DNA from: Parasponia andersonii
Lineage: Eukaryota; Streptophyta; Magnoliopsida; Rosales; Cannabaceae
Reading direction: 5' to 3'
Length of the DNA: 64,000 nt
Assembly: GCA_002914805.1 (NCBI GenBank)
Contig: JXTB01000287.1
Span: 326,502-390,501 of the forward strand
Position numbers and translations under genes: made by a program. Position 1 is the stretch's first letter; every line of letters begins with the position of its first letter. Under the pieces are notes generated by a model. It was not told where the DNA came from. It worked only from the letters and a program-made list of their open reading frames with translations, and made no database searches. Positions 32,600 to 44,000 of the stretch are shown one piece after another.

Positions 32600-34595
32600 G
32601 GGGACTTAATGTTTTGGGGTTTTCCCTATTTTTGGGATTAATTCTAAAAATGAGAATTAGTAGTAAGTGAACACGGGATTAGCAAGACTTAAGCAAACTT
32701 AGTGTAACTACACGTGCCATGGGACAAATAACCTAAACTCAAGAAAATGGCATGTAGTTTGGCTAGAACTACATACTGTTTAAGCTCTTTTTTACCCATA
32801 CTTGAACTACAAATCATTAACGCTGAATTACATGTCACTTGGAGCTGAACTACACGTCTTTTTAGTGCTCCTTCTATTATGTACAAGCTGCCCACTAAAA
32901 CTCTAGAAAGTTCCAAATTTTTCCAACTTGCTCACCAAGATCTTGCAGCTATAAGTACTTGTTCCCTAAGGTCTTCTACATTAAGCAAGCTAAACCTAAT
33001 ATGATCTTGACACCTAATTCTCTTGTCCATTTAATTGAGTTAGCTAATGGATACTTGACACCTCATTTCCTCATAGTAAAAGTCCTCTTGTTGTACAAGG
33101 CATTATTTGCTTATAAATAAAGAGGAATGTTCTCATTTGTAACCTAATGAGCTCACATTATCAATAATACAACATCTCTCTTTCCTTCATCTTCTTTAGT
33201 CGTTCTCTCTTTCTCTCTTTATCTCTCTCTTTAATTTTCATCTTTTTCCTTGTATTCATCTGTTTCTCTCACCTCTTATCCTCTGTACTTTTTCTAAACC
33301 ACCAACATCACCAATATCACCACTTCATCATTCTTTGTTCCTTGTCTAAGCCATTGCCTAATTATCATCACCACCACCATCTTTCCTTTTCTCTTCAACC
33401 CTTGTTCAAAATAGCCCTAAACATCATCATTTTATTTTCATATATTTACCAATACGAAGCTTACTATCAATACCTAGATCACCACCTCAGTTTATTTGAT
33501 AATCCAAAGCTAAGTCTTCATCTTTCTTTTTTTTTTTATTTCCTTGTTATTATCACCATTAGCTTCATCTCACTTTTATTTGCATGCATCTTATATAATT
33601 TTGTCACTAAGTCTTTACACTTACACGTGCACACATCTCTAAATACACATATTCCTATTGCTTTATATATATATATATGTATATATATACATACTCATTT
33701 TTGCATGTTCATGTCTGTGCAAATCTTGATTAACAAGTCCTTTTAGTGTTGATATTTTTTTGATTATTTATGTAGACCTAGATATTTCCGCATATTTATT
33801 TCTTGAGCCCTCACTAGTTTATTCACACGTCCTATGCCCAATAATTAGTTTTATATCACTTTCTTACCGATCAATTATTTTTATACCATTTTGTATTATC
33901 TTATTACTTTTACGTTACTTTTTCTACTAACTTGTGGGACAAGCTTCTTTGTATGCAATCTCTAACCCTTGCACTTCAATGATTTGTAAGCCCCAAGCTA
34001 CTATCCTCAAACTCTGTGCTTGACCTATGACACAAGTTCGGGATTTTTTGTTCTCTTATTATCCTTCACTTATTTCTCTTACTATTATTGTTGTTATTAT
34101 TATTATCTCTAGCCTCTTTATTTAATGTATCTAATCTCTAGTTGATATTATTGTCGGTTTATTCGCCTCTGTTAACTAGATTCTTTTATTATTACTGCAT
34201 CATTATATTATTGTCAATCTGGAAGCTAGATATCCCTACAACTGTCTATGTATAGAGACACCGTGGGAAGTATTGTTCCTTATTATAACCGCCTATCAGG
34301 ACTTCCATACGTAGTGCCAATATTGTGATAATACTTACGTTATTATTACACCATTATTATTATTATATTGTAAGCACGCTATCCATACCACCGCTAACGA
34401 GGTAAGGACACTGCGGGAAGTATCATTTTCTATATCGACCGCCTATCAGGACTTCGATATGTAGACAATGTTGTGACAACTCTTGCACCTATACACTCTT
34501 TGTAACCTAATTATAATCTCAGCTATTCTTTGCTTTATTTTAATTAATCACAGGTCCTATTAATTAATCAGAGCACAAGGTCTGATCCTGAACAT
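32600..34595 (+). mobile_element. X 3' LTR
   Basis: 1996 bp, TGTTTTGGGG to CTGAACA. Aligns with 14171-15960; the last part from about 34430 has no partner in the deleted 5' LTR. It is followed at once by TACTA, identical to the bases before the 5' LTR. It includes a (TA)n tract at 33665-33690 and 'tattattatt' tracts near 34090 and 34360. The plus-strand frame at 33342-33746 is LTR sequence, not a gene. Confidence 0.9.
33112..33119 (+). promoter_or_regulatory. TATA box of X 3' LTR
   Basis: 'tataaata', matching position 14673 in the 5' LTR. Confidence 0.6.
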
Positions 34596-34600
34596 ACTAC
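34596..34600. repeat. Target site duplication of X, right (TACTA)
   Basis: Identical to 14166-14170. Confidence 0.85.
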
Positions 34601-35136
34601 TATGTGACTTTGGTTTTGGTTTTGAATACGTGATTATTCGATTTCGATTATTATATAGAATTGATTTTAAAATGGATTTGGAAAGGTACTAGCCATATAG
34701 GTATGAAAAGTTGCATTCATTCTAATAAAATAATTAAATTTCTACTTAACATGTGAATACTCACCCTTTATCTTTTCTCCTCTCAGGTAGGGTGCAGTGT
34801 GACTACTTAGTAACTCTTATTTTAGATTTGTAATAATAATTTAAGGCTCATACTTTGGATTTAGCCTTTATTACTTATTATGCCTACTTGTGACGATGAT
34901 GTATGGATATATTTTATAGATATTATTACCATTCTATGTCTAGTGATGATTACAAAACTCTAGGAGTTTATAATTGGAATTATCTTTATAAACTCTTATA
35001 GAAGGTGTCATTTTTTTGAAACTAACTCTCATTTTTTAAAAAATTGAAGTTTCTATATTTTTTTAAAACAACTTATGAATTTCCACTTATGAAATTCTCT
35101 TTTTGCTGCTGGTCCAGAGTTTGGGTCGCGACAAAA
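34601..35136 (+). repeat. Right part of the old gypsy LTR interrupted by X
   Basis: The order 'ggaaaggtactagccata' (34680), 'aatactcaccctttatcttt' (34756), 'caggtagggtgcagtgtgac' (34785) and 'gagtttgggtcgcgacaaaa' (35117) is what one finds at the 3' end of Tekay/Del-type gypsy LTRs, which often end in a gggtcgtgaca-like motif. No PBS follows. Joined with 13736-14170 it reads as one pre-existing LTR. Confidence 0.5.
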
Positions 35137-36452
35137 TTAATGTTCATTTTGTATGTTAATTAAGAGGTTTTTTTAATTTCTTTTTGATGTTTATGAGATA
35201 ATGAAATTGCATAAAATGAACTTTACTACTATTAAAGGGAAATCTCCATTAAATAGTAAATCTCTATTATCTCTTGGTCTATCCATATATGAATTAGGTA
35301 AATTTCCATATATACCAAAATTTACTAATGCAATGAATCATTTTCGCGTTAGATATATCTCAAATTTCTAAGTAGATCTACTATGATCAAAGAAATATCT
35401 ACCAAACTCAAAAAGACTCAATTTGTAAAAATTATCTACCAAAAGTCAAGATCACAACATGATATGTCGGAAAATATACTAAATAAATAACTTAATACAC
35501 CAAGAGAAAAAATGATATATACTATTTGGTGGTGATTTCAAGTCATTATAGACGTAAACGATAATGAAAAAAATAGAAAAAGGGAAACTAAACGTCCTAA
35601 CTAACAAATGGAGATTTATAATTAAAAAGAGTGATTAAGCTGTACATTAGTGAATAGGTTCATTTACAAGTATGTACCAATTTAAATAAATGGACATATA
35701 CCATAAATTCTCTATGAAAATAAGCCCCAAATATTGATTGGTTCAAAGGTGAGATATCGTCTTTAATCCCAAAATCAACATAACGATAACGAAAATAAGA
35801 AAGTAAAAACAAACAATTACGGTAGACTCGGACTTTAGGTTTTTATTTGGTTATTTATTTGCATTTTATCTAGTATTTTAAATGTAGGGAAATGGACCTG
35901 ATTACTAGTAATTTGGGATAAAATGATTATTTTTAGGGACATTTCTCAAAATTACATTTTTAGAGCCATCGTAATTAACATTAATTATTGTTTTGCCAAT
36001 CACAATATTTATGACAATTTTGTCCACTAGGTGTAATTTATTGTACTCAGTGTAATTTACTTAAGTAATGTTTTCTTTCAATGAGCACGCAATTGGTTTC
36101 TGAATTAAGTTCACGATTACTGGTTGTCGTTAGTTGCACTTGCACGTTAAGTCAAGATTCAACATAAGCATTTGCATTTGTGTTAGTACTTCAAAAAGAA
36201 AAAAAAAAGAAACCAGTTGTGCAAGTACGTAATCATCATGACGCGCTTCAAATATACTAGTGAAATATTTCGGGCGAGCTTGTCACAGGATTCAAAATAT
36301 TTTAAACAATGTTGGTAATCAGTCAGAGGATATGCAAATTAGAGACGTCTAGGGGATGTTGTTTTACAGGTAACTATATACGCAATCGATCATGGTCAGT
36401 AGAAATTACTAGGTCATAATATTTCAATAATTAGTCACATATATATATATAT
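35137..36452. other. No gene seen
   Basis: AT-rich unique-looking DNA. No coding region, RNA gene or repeat family recognised. Confidence 0.5.
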
Positions 36453-36453
36453 A

Positions 36454-36640
36454 GGGAACCAATTCAATAAGTATTTTTTTTACCTTCTTATTAAAATTTG
36501 TCAGGTATGTCTTTTCATAATAAATTATTGAGAAAAAAAAATTTTAGATAATAAATTTTTATTTTTTTTCGACTACTCAAATTGTAATAGTCGTTCGATA
36601 ATGATCAAATGGCTAAAAAAAATACCTATTGAATTGAGAG
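36454..36640. mobile_element. MITE-like element
   Basis: The terminal inverted repeat 'aattcaataagtatttttttta' (36461-36482) matches the reverse complement of 36613-36634 with about one difference. The element is about 187 bp, AT-rich and non-coding, between 'atatatata' flanks that could be a TA-type target duplication. Family not determined. Confidence 0.65.
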
Positions 36641-36871
36641 TTATATATATATGTACACATATTAATTTGACTTCCCAAAAGATGATTCGTATAACTCCAT
36701 AAATATTAATACGTAACTTGAAATATTTATGCACTTCTGAACCAAAATGATGAAGCAATTAAACAGCGACTTCTATTTATTTCAAACCACTTGTTTAATC
36801 ATTCTAGAATAATAGAAGAAGTGGGTGACGCCACTTTTCCTTTCCTCATTTGCTAAGATAAATAGGTAGGA

Positions 36872-37088
36872 ATGGCATGAACCATGATCATATGGTTATG
36901 TTTTTACTCATTCAATTCACTTGAGCACATATAAAATTTTTTCTTTGTGGTAGTTGGAGCATTATTTTAAATCTAACTATTATGGCATCAACCACCATGA
37001 TATGGTTATATTTTTACTCATTCAATTCAGTTGAGCATATATAACTATCTCTTTTGTGGCAGTATTGGAGCATTATTTTAAATCCAAT
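36872..37088. repeat. 110-bp tandem duplication
   Basis: The unit starting 'tggcatgaaccatgatcata' at 36873 recurs from 36983 ('tggcatcaaccaccatgata'). It includes 'ttactcattcaattca.ttgagca.atata' and 'ttggagcattattttaaatc' in both copies, about 88% identical by eye. Confidence 0.8.
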
Positions 37089-37489
37089 TTTTACCCGTTA
37101 TTTTAGTCCTATGGAAAGAGATTCTAGCTAACTCCTTATATTAACTTTACTAATTAATATATGGTACTTCCATATGTAATTAATTAACAATATTATATAT
37201 ATATACATATATATATATATTATCTATAGATCGACCCCTCCAAATTTTGACTTTAGCTATTACCTCGCAGCAAGAGCTAGCTTTAGCGGAGTAACTAACA
37301 AGATAAAAACGAAAATTTACAAAACAGAATCCCATATATTAGTAAAAATATACCAGTTACAATTTTGGGCTTTAGGAGCGCAGAATGTATCACCCGATCA
37401 ACTTGTCAAAATCAGGTTAAAATTAACCATTTTGACAAATTCCCTTGACTTTATCATTTTTGTTTTATTCTAGAATGACTAAGGGCCCG
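37089..37489. other. No gene seen
   Basis: Non-coding, AT-rich, with a (TA)n tract at 37193-37222. Confidence 0.5.
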
Positions 37490-37636
37490 TTTAATACTCT
37501 TTTTAAAACCAGTTTTATGTTTTGAAAACAAACCCAAAAAAAACAGGCCCAATAAAATGTGTTTGGTGGCCCATTTTTGAATTGAGAATTTGAAAACTAA
37601 AGGAAAAAATTCCTGGAAACTGACTTTGTTTCCCCC

Positions 37637-37647
37637 CCCCCCTTTCT
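37637..37647. repeat. Poly(C) tract
   Basis: An uncommon run of about 11 C in the 5' subterminal region of the PIF/Harbinger element. Confidence 0.9.
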
Positions 37648-38096
37648 CTAGTTGTAGAAGACGCGAAGAGCAGGTCCTGAAGTCTCGTGCTTCTAATCCT
37701 TCTATGAAATTCTGAAAATCATGGATTCTCTCCTACGTTTGTCACCGAAAATCATAGGTTAGTTCAAAGCAATTCGATTTTTCTTTGCATTTTATAGCCC
37801 TAGATCCCAATTTGATAATAAAGCTATGTGTATGTGTGGAGTTCGTTTGTATTTCTTTTTTGATTATGTCATTTAGTATTAAGAACAAATGTGATATCTT
37901 TAGGATTTTGCATCGGTGTAAAGCTATAGTTCGAATTATACTTCAAATATGTCGCTGCCACTTATCTAAGTTGTTGGTTTTTTTTTTTTTTAGCTGTTCA
38001 TTTTTTGGATTCTTTGTTTATGTAAAATATCTCTGCATCTTATATATTGATGGTAAACTTTTTGACATAAGGTTTTATTATTTGTGATAATATTAG

Positions 38097-39108
38097 ATGG
38101 CCGCAAATGCTGATGATAATAATGATAAACATAAGTTATGGCTTCGTGAGAATTTTTTTATTAGTCTATTATACGAAAAGGCCAAATGAGAGTTGCAAAC
38201 TACAACCTTAGATAGAAAATCATGGCAAAAAGTGGAGGAACTATTCAATAAATTTGCAAAACAGTATAAAATAGACAAATTGAAATCTAAATTTAATCGC
38301 TTGAGAATAGCACATCATGAATTTTCGCAACTTTTGCAAAATACTGGTATGGGATGGGACCTTCATGTAAGAACTGTGATAGCTAGTAAGGAAGTATAGG
38401 AATTGTACCTGAAGGTACGAGGATTCATCATTAAATAGTTTTGTTATTTGCACACGTTTATTTATTTTTTAATTAAAAAGACTTAATTAAAGATCTCTTT
38501 GTCTTATAGGTAAATCCGAGTGCCAAAAAGTTCCACAAAAAAGGATTGCCTCATTATGATTTGCTAGGAGTAATATTTAATAATACCACAGCCATTGGTC
38601 AAATGAATTATTTCTCACTTATTGTCCTCCTGACGACGAAACTGAACGTCAACAAGAGAGAGAGTTTCATGGTAAAGGCATCCACGTCGATGTTAAAGAG
38701 ATTGAGGACGAGTTAACTGATGATTCACCTACTTTATGACGTCGGTCAATCAACACTCCAACTGATGGCCCAAGAAAAAAGGAAAAGAAAATCAAAGGTT
38801 AGTCAACTTTTGACTATGCCATGGAGGAATGGGCAAAATATCTAAGTGCAAAGACTAGGGGATCACTTGCATGCACTGAAACAATGTATAAGTTGATGGA
38901 ATCTAAAAGCGAGGCAACAATATCTTCTGTGTCTAACTCTTTATCAGTAGCAGAATGTCAAAAGATTCTAGACTCAATCCCAGATCTTGATGATTAAATT
39001 TATATTAAGGCAATTGACAAATTTATTCGGGTACCAGAATAGAGAGACGTGTTTATTAACATGGCCAATACTTGTCTCCTGGTATGGTTGAATAATTTGA
39101 AACATTGA
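38097..39108 (+). pseudogene. PIF/Harbinger ORF1, Myb/SANT-like DNA-binding protein
   Basis: Starts at MAANADDNNDKHKLWLRENF (38097). The trihelix/SANT-like domain follows with one stop (at 38187): TTTLDRKSWQKVEELFNKFA, DKLKSKFNRLRIAHHEFSQL, LLQNTGMGWDLHVRTVIAS (38201-38390). A stop (38397) precedes a probable intron (about 38416-38511, donor 'aag|gtacga', acceptor 'tatag'). Exon 2 gives NPSAKKFHKKGLPHYDLLGV (38516-38575), a charged middle, FDYAMEEWAKYLSAKTRGSL, and the conserved tail ILDSIPDLDDXIYIKAIDKF with FINMANTCLLVWL (38965-39090). In known pairs this protein binds the element ends and brings the transposase into the nucleus. At least five stops and frameshifts. Confidence 0.85.
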
Positions 39109-39305
39109 TTGATGACTTTGTAACTTTGTTAGAGATTTTAGTTTTATAAACTTGTATGCTTCTTAGAGACTATATTTCTATGAATTAGTGTGTTTCTTAA
39201 AAATATTGAAATTTGTTTAATGAAGAGTTTATTTATGGTGTTAAATTTGTCAATTTATTAATTGAAGTAGTTATTTGTAGTTGTTTGAATAAGTAGGTTT
39301 ATGTG

Positions 39306-40753
39306 ATGGATGATGAAAAAATATACAAACTACTTTTTAAAGATGATTCATCTACTGATAGCGATGAGATGTTTGGGAAAGCACTCATGTCTAGATATAC
39401 GTACAAGATGCACACAACACAAGTGCCTAGGGAACTAATATGCACTTTGGCATTGTCTAGACGATAATATGTGATCGAGTTATTAACTGGACATCCTTCT
39501 AGGCTATATGATCATATTAGAATGGATAAGGTTACTTTTGAAACTTTGTGTACCCAATTACGAACAATGAATATATTATATTATGACAGGAAAATAGGTC
39601 TTCAAGGTCCCTTTATATGTTTTTGTGGACAATATCACACAATGAATGTATTTGGACGTTAGTTGAAAAATATCAACACTCGTTACAAATAGTTTCAAAC
39701 CATTTCCAAAAGGTTTTAAATGCAATGTTCCATCTAGCACCTGTGGTAACTAGGCCTCGAAACTACAATAGCATACCACCATAAATATTGAACAATCCTA
39801 AGCACAATCCATGGTTTAAGGATTATATAGGAGCCGTCATTGGTACTCATATTAGTACAGTGGCACTTGGAGCAAAATCGATTGCATTTAGAAGAAGAAA
39901 GACAACAATATCACAAAATATGATATGTGCCTGCTCATTTAAAGGAATAAAGACAACAGTATCACAAAATATAATGTGTGCCTGCTCATTTGATATGATG
40001 TTCACTTATATGTACACTGGGTGAGAAGGGACAACAAATGATTCTAGAGTATTTTTTGAAGCTCTTAAAGGAAATAATGGATTTCCAATCCCTCCTGAAG
40101 GTATGTATAATTAAGCACGTTCTTAGTTATAACCAATATCATTTTGTATTTATTCATGACTTATGCTAATTTTTTGGAAAATATTATGTTGTTGACTGGG
40201 GATATATGAATATGTCGGGCTTTCTAGCCCCATATCTAGAACAATGCTATCATTTGTGAGATTATAGAGGAATAAAAAAATATCCTAGAGGTGTAAACGA
40301 GTTATTTAACTTCAAACTTTCATCATTAGTAATATTATTGAGCTTTGCTTTGGAGTGCTTAAAGTTAGATTTCCAATTCTGAAGTTAATGCCTTCTTATC
40401 CATTCAAGAAGCAATGTAAAATACCTATTGCATGTTGTGTGATACACAACTTTATTAGGTTGCATTCTATGAATGATAGTATATTTAATAAATATGATGT
40501 CGATGCTGTGCTACTTGAAGATATTGAACGAAATCAAAATCAAACAGAAGGACTACAATAAAATGAGACAGATGGAAATGATGAAGCTGAAAGTTTTACA
40601 ACTTCAGAAATAAACTTTAGTCCAGCATGCATTACCCAAATGGAAAATGTTAGAGATAATATTGCCGAACATATGTGGTCTCTTTGTCCACATCAAAACA
40701 AAACTATATTTAACAAATTTAATTATGATTTTATTATGAACTTAAAAAATTGA
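39306..40753 (+). pseudogene. PIF/Harbinger DDE transposase
   Basis: Start MDDEKIYKLLFKDD at 39306. Recognisable blocks: LTGHPSRLYDHIRMDKVTFE (39483-39542), FKDYIGAVIGTHIS (39815-39856), AFRRRKTTISQNMICACSF, FDMMFTYMYTG-EGTTNDSRVFFEALKG (39990-40072), PPEG then a probable intron (40102-40180), YYVVDWGYMNMSGFLAPY (40184-40235), NELFNF, NIIELCFGVLK (40330-40364, other frame) and SYPFKKQCKIPIACCVIHNF. The first catalytic Asp of the usual IDGTHI block is changed (VIGTHI); the second Asp (VVDWGY) and the Glu (NIIELCFG) remain. Stops and frameshifts are present throughout. Catalytically dead on two grounds. Confidence 0.9.
39898..39999. repeat. 51-bp in-frame tandem duplication in the transposase
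   Basis: 'aaagacaaca.tatcacaaaa' begins at 39898 and again at 39949; period 51 bases (17 codons), with the repeated peptide TT-SQN-MCACSF. Three substitutions separate the core of the copies. Confidence 0.9.
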
Positions 40754-41064
40754 AGTTTATGTATCCACTTTTTTTTTTTGAAATGTAGTTCATGTATCTC
40801 AAAAATAATAAATTATAGTTTATGCATCTCAGAAAAAATCATTATAAAAATAGCAACTAAATATTATTGAAATGAAATTATTACTCTATTTTTAAATATA
40901 ATACCAAACACAGTTTCAGATTTTTAAAACTCAAAACTAATAAGAAAATACGCAACCAAACACATTTTCAGAAACAAGTTTTGTTATTCAGTTTTCAGAT
41001 TCTCAACTTAAATACACCTTATTCATATCGCTTGTTCTCAAATCACGAAGCAAACGGTCCGTAA

Positions 41065-41365
41065 AGTCCTCTAGGTCAATCTTTATATTATTCATTAAAC
41101 TTACAATCAAATAACTTACACGCTAAATACTGGAAAATATTTTACAAAATTCTACAAAAAGTTTGAGGGTAGATTGATCATTTGATTAACATTGACTGAG
41201 AGTACTAGTTTTATTGCACAATATAATTTCTATTAAATCTAATTAATAAGGGATAATTTTAATCAAATTTGGCCAACTGAGGAGATGTATTTTATATTCC
41301 TAAATATGTTGGACTAAAAGTAGTATTTTGCTAAAGAAAAAAATAGCGACTTATCCTGGAGTGTG
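41065..41365. other. No gene seen
   Basis: AT-rich unique-looking sequence between the PIF element and the V-type LTR fragment. Confidence 0.5.
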
Positions 41366-41687
41366 ACGAAATTTTTATAATTAGTCTCTAACTAAATATT
41401 AAGTCACAAAATATTGTAATAATAATGAAATTTGGAGAAAATTAAGAAAATATATTATGTGTCAAACTTTCATTGGACATGAAAGGACCACACATCCTAA
41501 GCCAAGTGTCAATTTCTTATTAGAAATTTGTCAACTTCATACCACATCATTAAGAGGCTTGTGCCACATCACTACGATGCCGCATGCTGCAATAGTATTG
41601 GGCCATGTTTGTCGCTCTTGGATAAATGACACATCCTTGATCATAAGTGTCAAGCGATTAGATATACACAACAAGATGACATGTGGC
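41366..41687 (+). mobile_element. V-type LTR fragment, interrupted by Z
   Basis: Aligns with 59427-59745 (about 80% by eye). Shared phrases include 'tttataattagtc', 'gtcacaaaatattgt', 'aaaggaccaca', 'ggataaatgacacatccttgat' and 'ttagatatacacaacaagatga'. The match stops exactly where element Z begins (41688); in the 59.4 kb copy it continues with 'caattgggtgtcaattgccc'. The 89-codon frame at 41457 lies wholly in this repeat and is not a gene. Confidence 0.75.
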
Positions 41688-43229
41688 TGTTGGGAATATG
41701 TCGTAGAAAGTCATTTCTTTGTTTAGCATTTTAAACCATATTTACTAGATTTAAGTCTTATCTATTTGTTGTTAATAAATTTTGTATTATGTCCTAATTA
41801 TATACATATGATGCTTATGTTTTTTATTATGTAAACATCTAAAATTTCCATGACTAATAATGAGTAAAAAAGAATTATTCGTATGAAATGTTTACAAGTG
41901 AAAGACTAAATTCTTTATTTCATCATGTAAAAAGTAAAAGGTTCACATTCTGCAAATAAAGATAGAATACTTTATTTTACTATAGAATATAGTATTGTCT
42001 ATCTCAACTGGATTGATAAAGTCATCAATCATCGAAGTATTTGACTTCGGATAGAAACACTAGTACATTATAAGAAAGTTATAAGTACATTGAACTAGAT
42101 TGAGTGAAAATAAAATTTGAGGGTAAGTGCCGTAACTCAATATTCTATCTTTCATTAATCTACTACTATTGCACAATTATCTTAATCTTGGTGATTGTCA
42201 AACTTATTTTCATGAGTTTTATCTTTTTATCATACTAAAGGACTAGTTTTGATTATATGGTTCGAACTTTTATATCTTAGAAGATGAGATTTGTGATTTG
42301 ACGGGAACACCCTTCATGATTTGAAAACCATGCATATAATGTCAGTTTAAGTTTTTTCAAGGACTTGCATAATAATAAACTAAGTGCTAGGTATTCACTT
42401 TGTGATTTGATTGTATTTATATAGGTATTCACAATACCATAGTCAATTATTATCTTTTAGATGAAAAATAGCAACTCAAAAGTAAATATATACTAAAAGA
42501 GTAATACAGTAATTTCACCTCACTAGTACGACATTACATCGGGATATATTTGCAGGTATAGTATATGTTAAATGGATCAAGTTAGTTAAAGTATTAATTT
42601 GCTTCACAGAAAATATATGATATTTAGTCTAAGAGTGCAATATTGGGCCTATAGTAGAGTGACCCAATATTAATAGACAAGGTAATTCATAATTAAGAGT
42701 TAATTTTGACTGTAGGTAATTGGTCCATTGGAGCTTAGACTACTTGAATCTATAAGGTCCCTTGTCTAGCTTACACATAGGCTCTATACAGTAGCCAGAT
42801 GCCTACTACAAGCACAATAACTATACTTAATATGAAACAAAGAGAAAAAGCGATAGTGAGAGAACTGAGAGAGATATATATACTAATGGTCATGGACGTG
42901 CAGTCAAGGAAAAAAAAAAGAGCATCTTCTAGATTGTCTACTTATCTCTCATTGGGAATCAAGAAGATGCCCATACACCAGATGATTCAACGAGCTCTAG
43001 CGAATAGATGAGAAGACTCAATAGTTGTAAAGCATTTCTAGGTTTTATCTAAACTGAGATTTATGAATTAATTTATATTAGATCAATAATCCTATATTTT
43101 ATCTTGTAAAGTTTCAAAAAAAAAATTTAAAATACCAATTTCCTCTACGTTCTTGATTTGTTTACAAATATGCGGAAATTATTTTCGATAAAAGTGTTTT
43201 TTGAAATCATTTTTAGAGAATTTCAAGCA
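41688..43229 (+). mobile_element. Z 5' LTR
   Basis: 1542 bp from TGTTGGGAATATG to ...TTTCAAGCA. The first 925 bp align with 53996-54915. The end is fixed by the PBS two bases later. Frames at 42799 and elsewhere in it are not genes. Confidence 0.85.
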
Positions 43230-43231
43230 AT

Positions 43232-43243
43232 TGGTACCAGAGC
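43232..43243 (+). other. Z primer-binding site (initiator tRNA-Met type)
   Basis: 'tggtaccagagc' follows the LTR end by two bases; one base off TGGTATCAGAGC. Confidence 0.85.
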
Positions 43244-43660
43244 AAAGGTTTTCGATGATCTAGCATATCTTGTTCATGTTACTTCTCTTACGTTTGATGA
43301 TCTTTGAATTCCATGACGATCTTTTTGATTATGTTCGGACTTATTTATGTTTATGAGTATGCTGTATTATGTATAGGGATTGATTGATTTAATTAATTTA
43401 AATAATAATCAATTAGATATTACTATGACTTTATAATCATGTGTTTTTCATTTCTGATTATTATTCTAGCATGTTCTTAATTTTTAATGTGTTTACGTTT
43501 AATGTTCTTGATAACATTGTACATAGAAAGTCATTTGATCTTTAGTTATATTTTAGTTAAAGTCATTTGATCTTTAGTTATATTTTAGTTATTGAGAAGA
43601 ATTGTTTAACAATGAAGTTATGGATTTTCAATTAAAAAAAAAATATCAGGTTCAAAACGA
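43244..43660 (+). other. Z leader
   Basis: AT-rich leader. It contains a 33-bp direct repeat 'aaagtcatttgatctttagttatattttag' at about 43526 and 43559. Confidence 0.6.
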
Positions 43661-43664
43661 TATG

Positions 43665-44000
43665 AGGCGATGCACGGTTAAGAGTCGTATGCACCACAGT
43701 GGGGAGAGCCGCCACCCATGCATTGGCCACCTAGGAGCAGCCCCACATGTTGGTTGTGTGTGCGACACCTGCACACTTACCACGTGGGCTTTGCCCGCTC
43801 TCGTGGCTGTGCGGGCTTCGACCCGCTTTTGTGAGTCATGTGGGTTTCGCCTTATGTAGTGGTCAGGCAAGTGCTTCATGAGCACATGGATGCATAAGAT
43901 TTGTCCTGTGCATGGTCGCATGGCATCCCGAGGCTATCATTTTCCCAGTGGCTCCCTGTGTTGTCCAATTCCAGTATTCCGACCGGCATCCCGATGTCGT
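43665..44000 (+). other. GC-rich island in Z leader/gag region
   Basis: An abrupt patch of clearly higher GC in otherwise about 25% GC DNA, with recurring 'catgtggg', 'gccacc', 'gcatggtcgcatggcatcccg' phrases and 'ggcatcccga' twice (43922, 43984). Open frames exist on both strands (plus 43602-43859, minus 43921-43652) but are composition effects; neither resembles copia Gag. I cannot name its function. Confidence 0.6.

Larger units (their letters stand above)
14171..34595 (+). mobile_element. Element X: 20.4 kb Tat-lineage Ty3/gypsy retrotransposon, interrupted by Y
   Basis: Two direct LTR copies (from 14171 and from 32600) flank a degraded gag-protease-RT-RNase H-second RNase H-integrase order on the plus strand. 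A long non-coding 3' region with tandem repeats and an antisense coding-like remnant follows. The outer ends are TA (mutated TG) and CA, and TACTA is duplicated exactly on both sides. Removing the nested element Y (6124 bp) leaves about 14.3 kb. A second, archaeal-like RNase H and a long 3' region with tandem repeats and antisense ORFs are known traits of the Tat lineage (Grande, Retand, Ogre relatives). All coding parts carry many stops and frameshifts. Confidence 0.85.
37493..41061 (+). mobile_element. PIF/Harbinger transposon, complete but inactive
   Basis: 3569 bp. Ends GGGCCCGTTTA (37493) and, in reverse complement, CGGACCGTTTG (41061) are imperfect terminal inverted repeats of the GGG/CCCGTTTGG type. 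The target duplication TAA lies at 37490-37492 and 41062-41064; TTA/TAA is the rule for this superfamily. The subterminal regions on both sides share 'ccaaacaca', 'ttttgaaaac' and related blocks in inverted orientation. It carries both proteins of the superfamily in order on the plus strand: a Myb/SANT-like ORF and a DDE transposase, each broken. Confidence 0.9.

Noticed and set aside
43602-43921. Overlapping frames on both strands in the GC-rich island
   Set aside because: Open because GC-rich sequence has few stops; no protein similarity on either strand.
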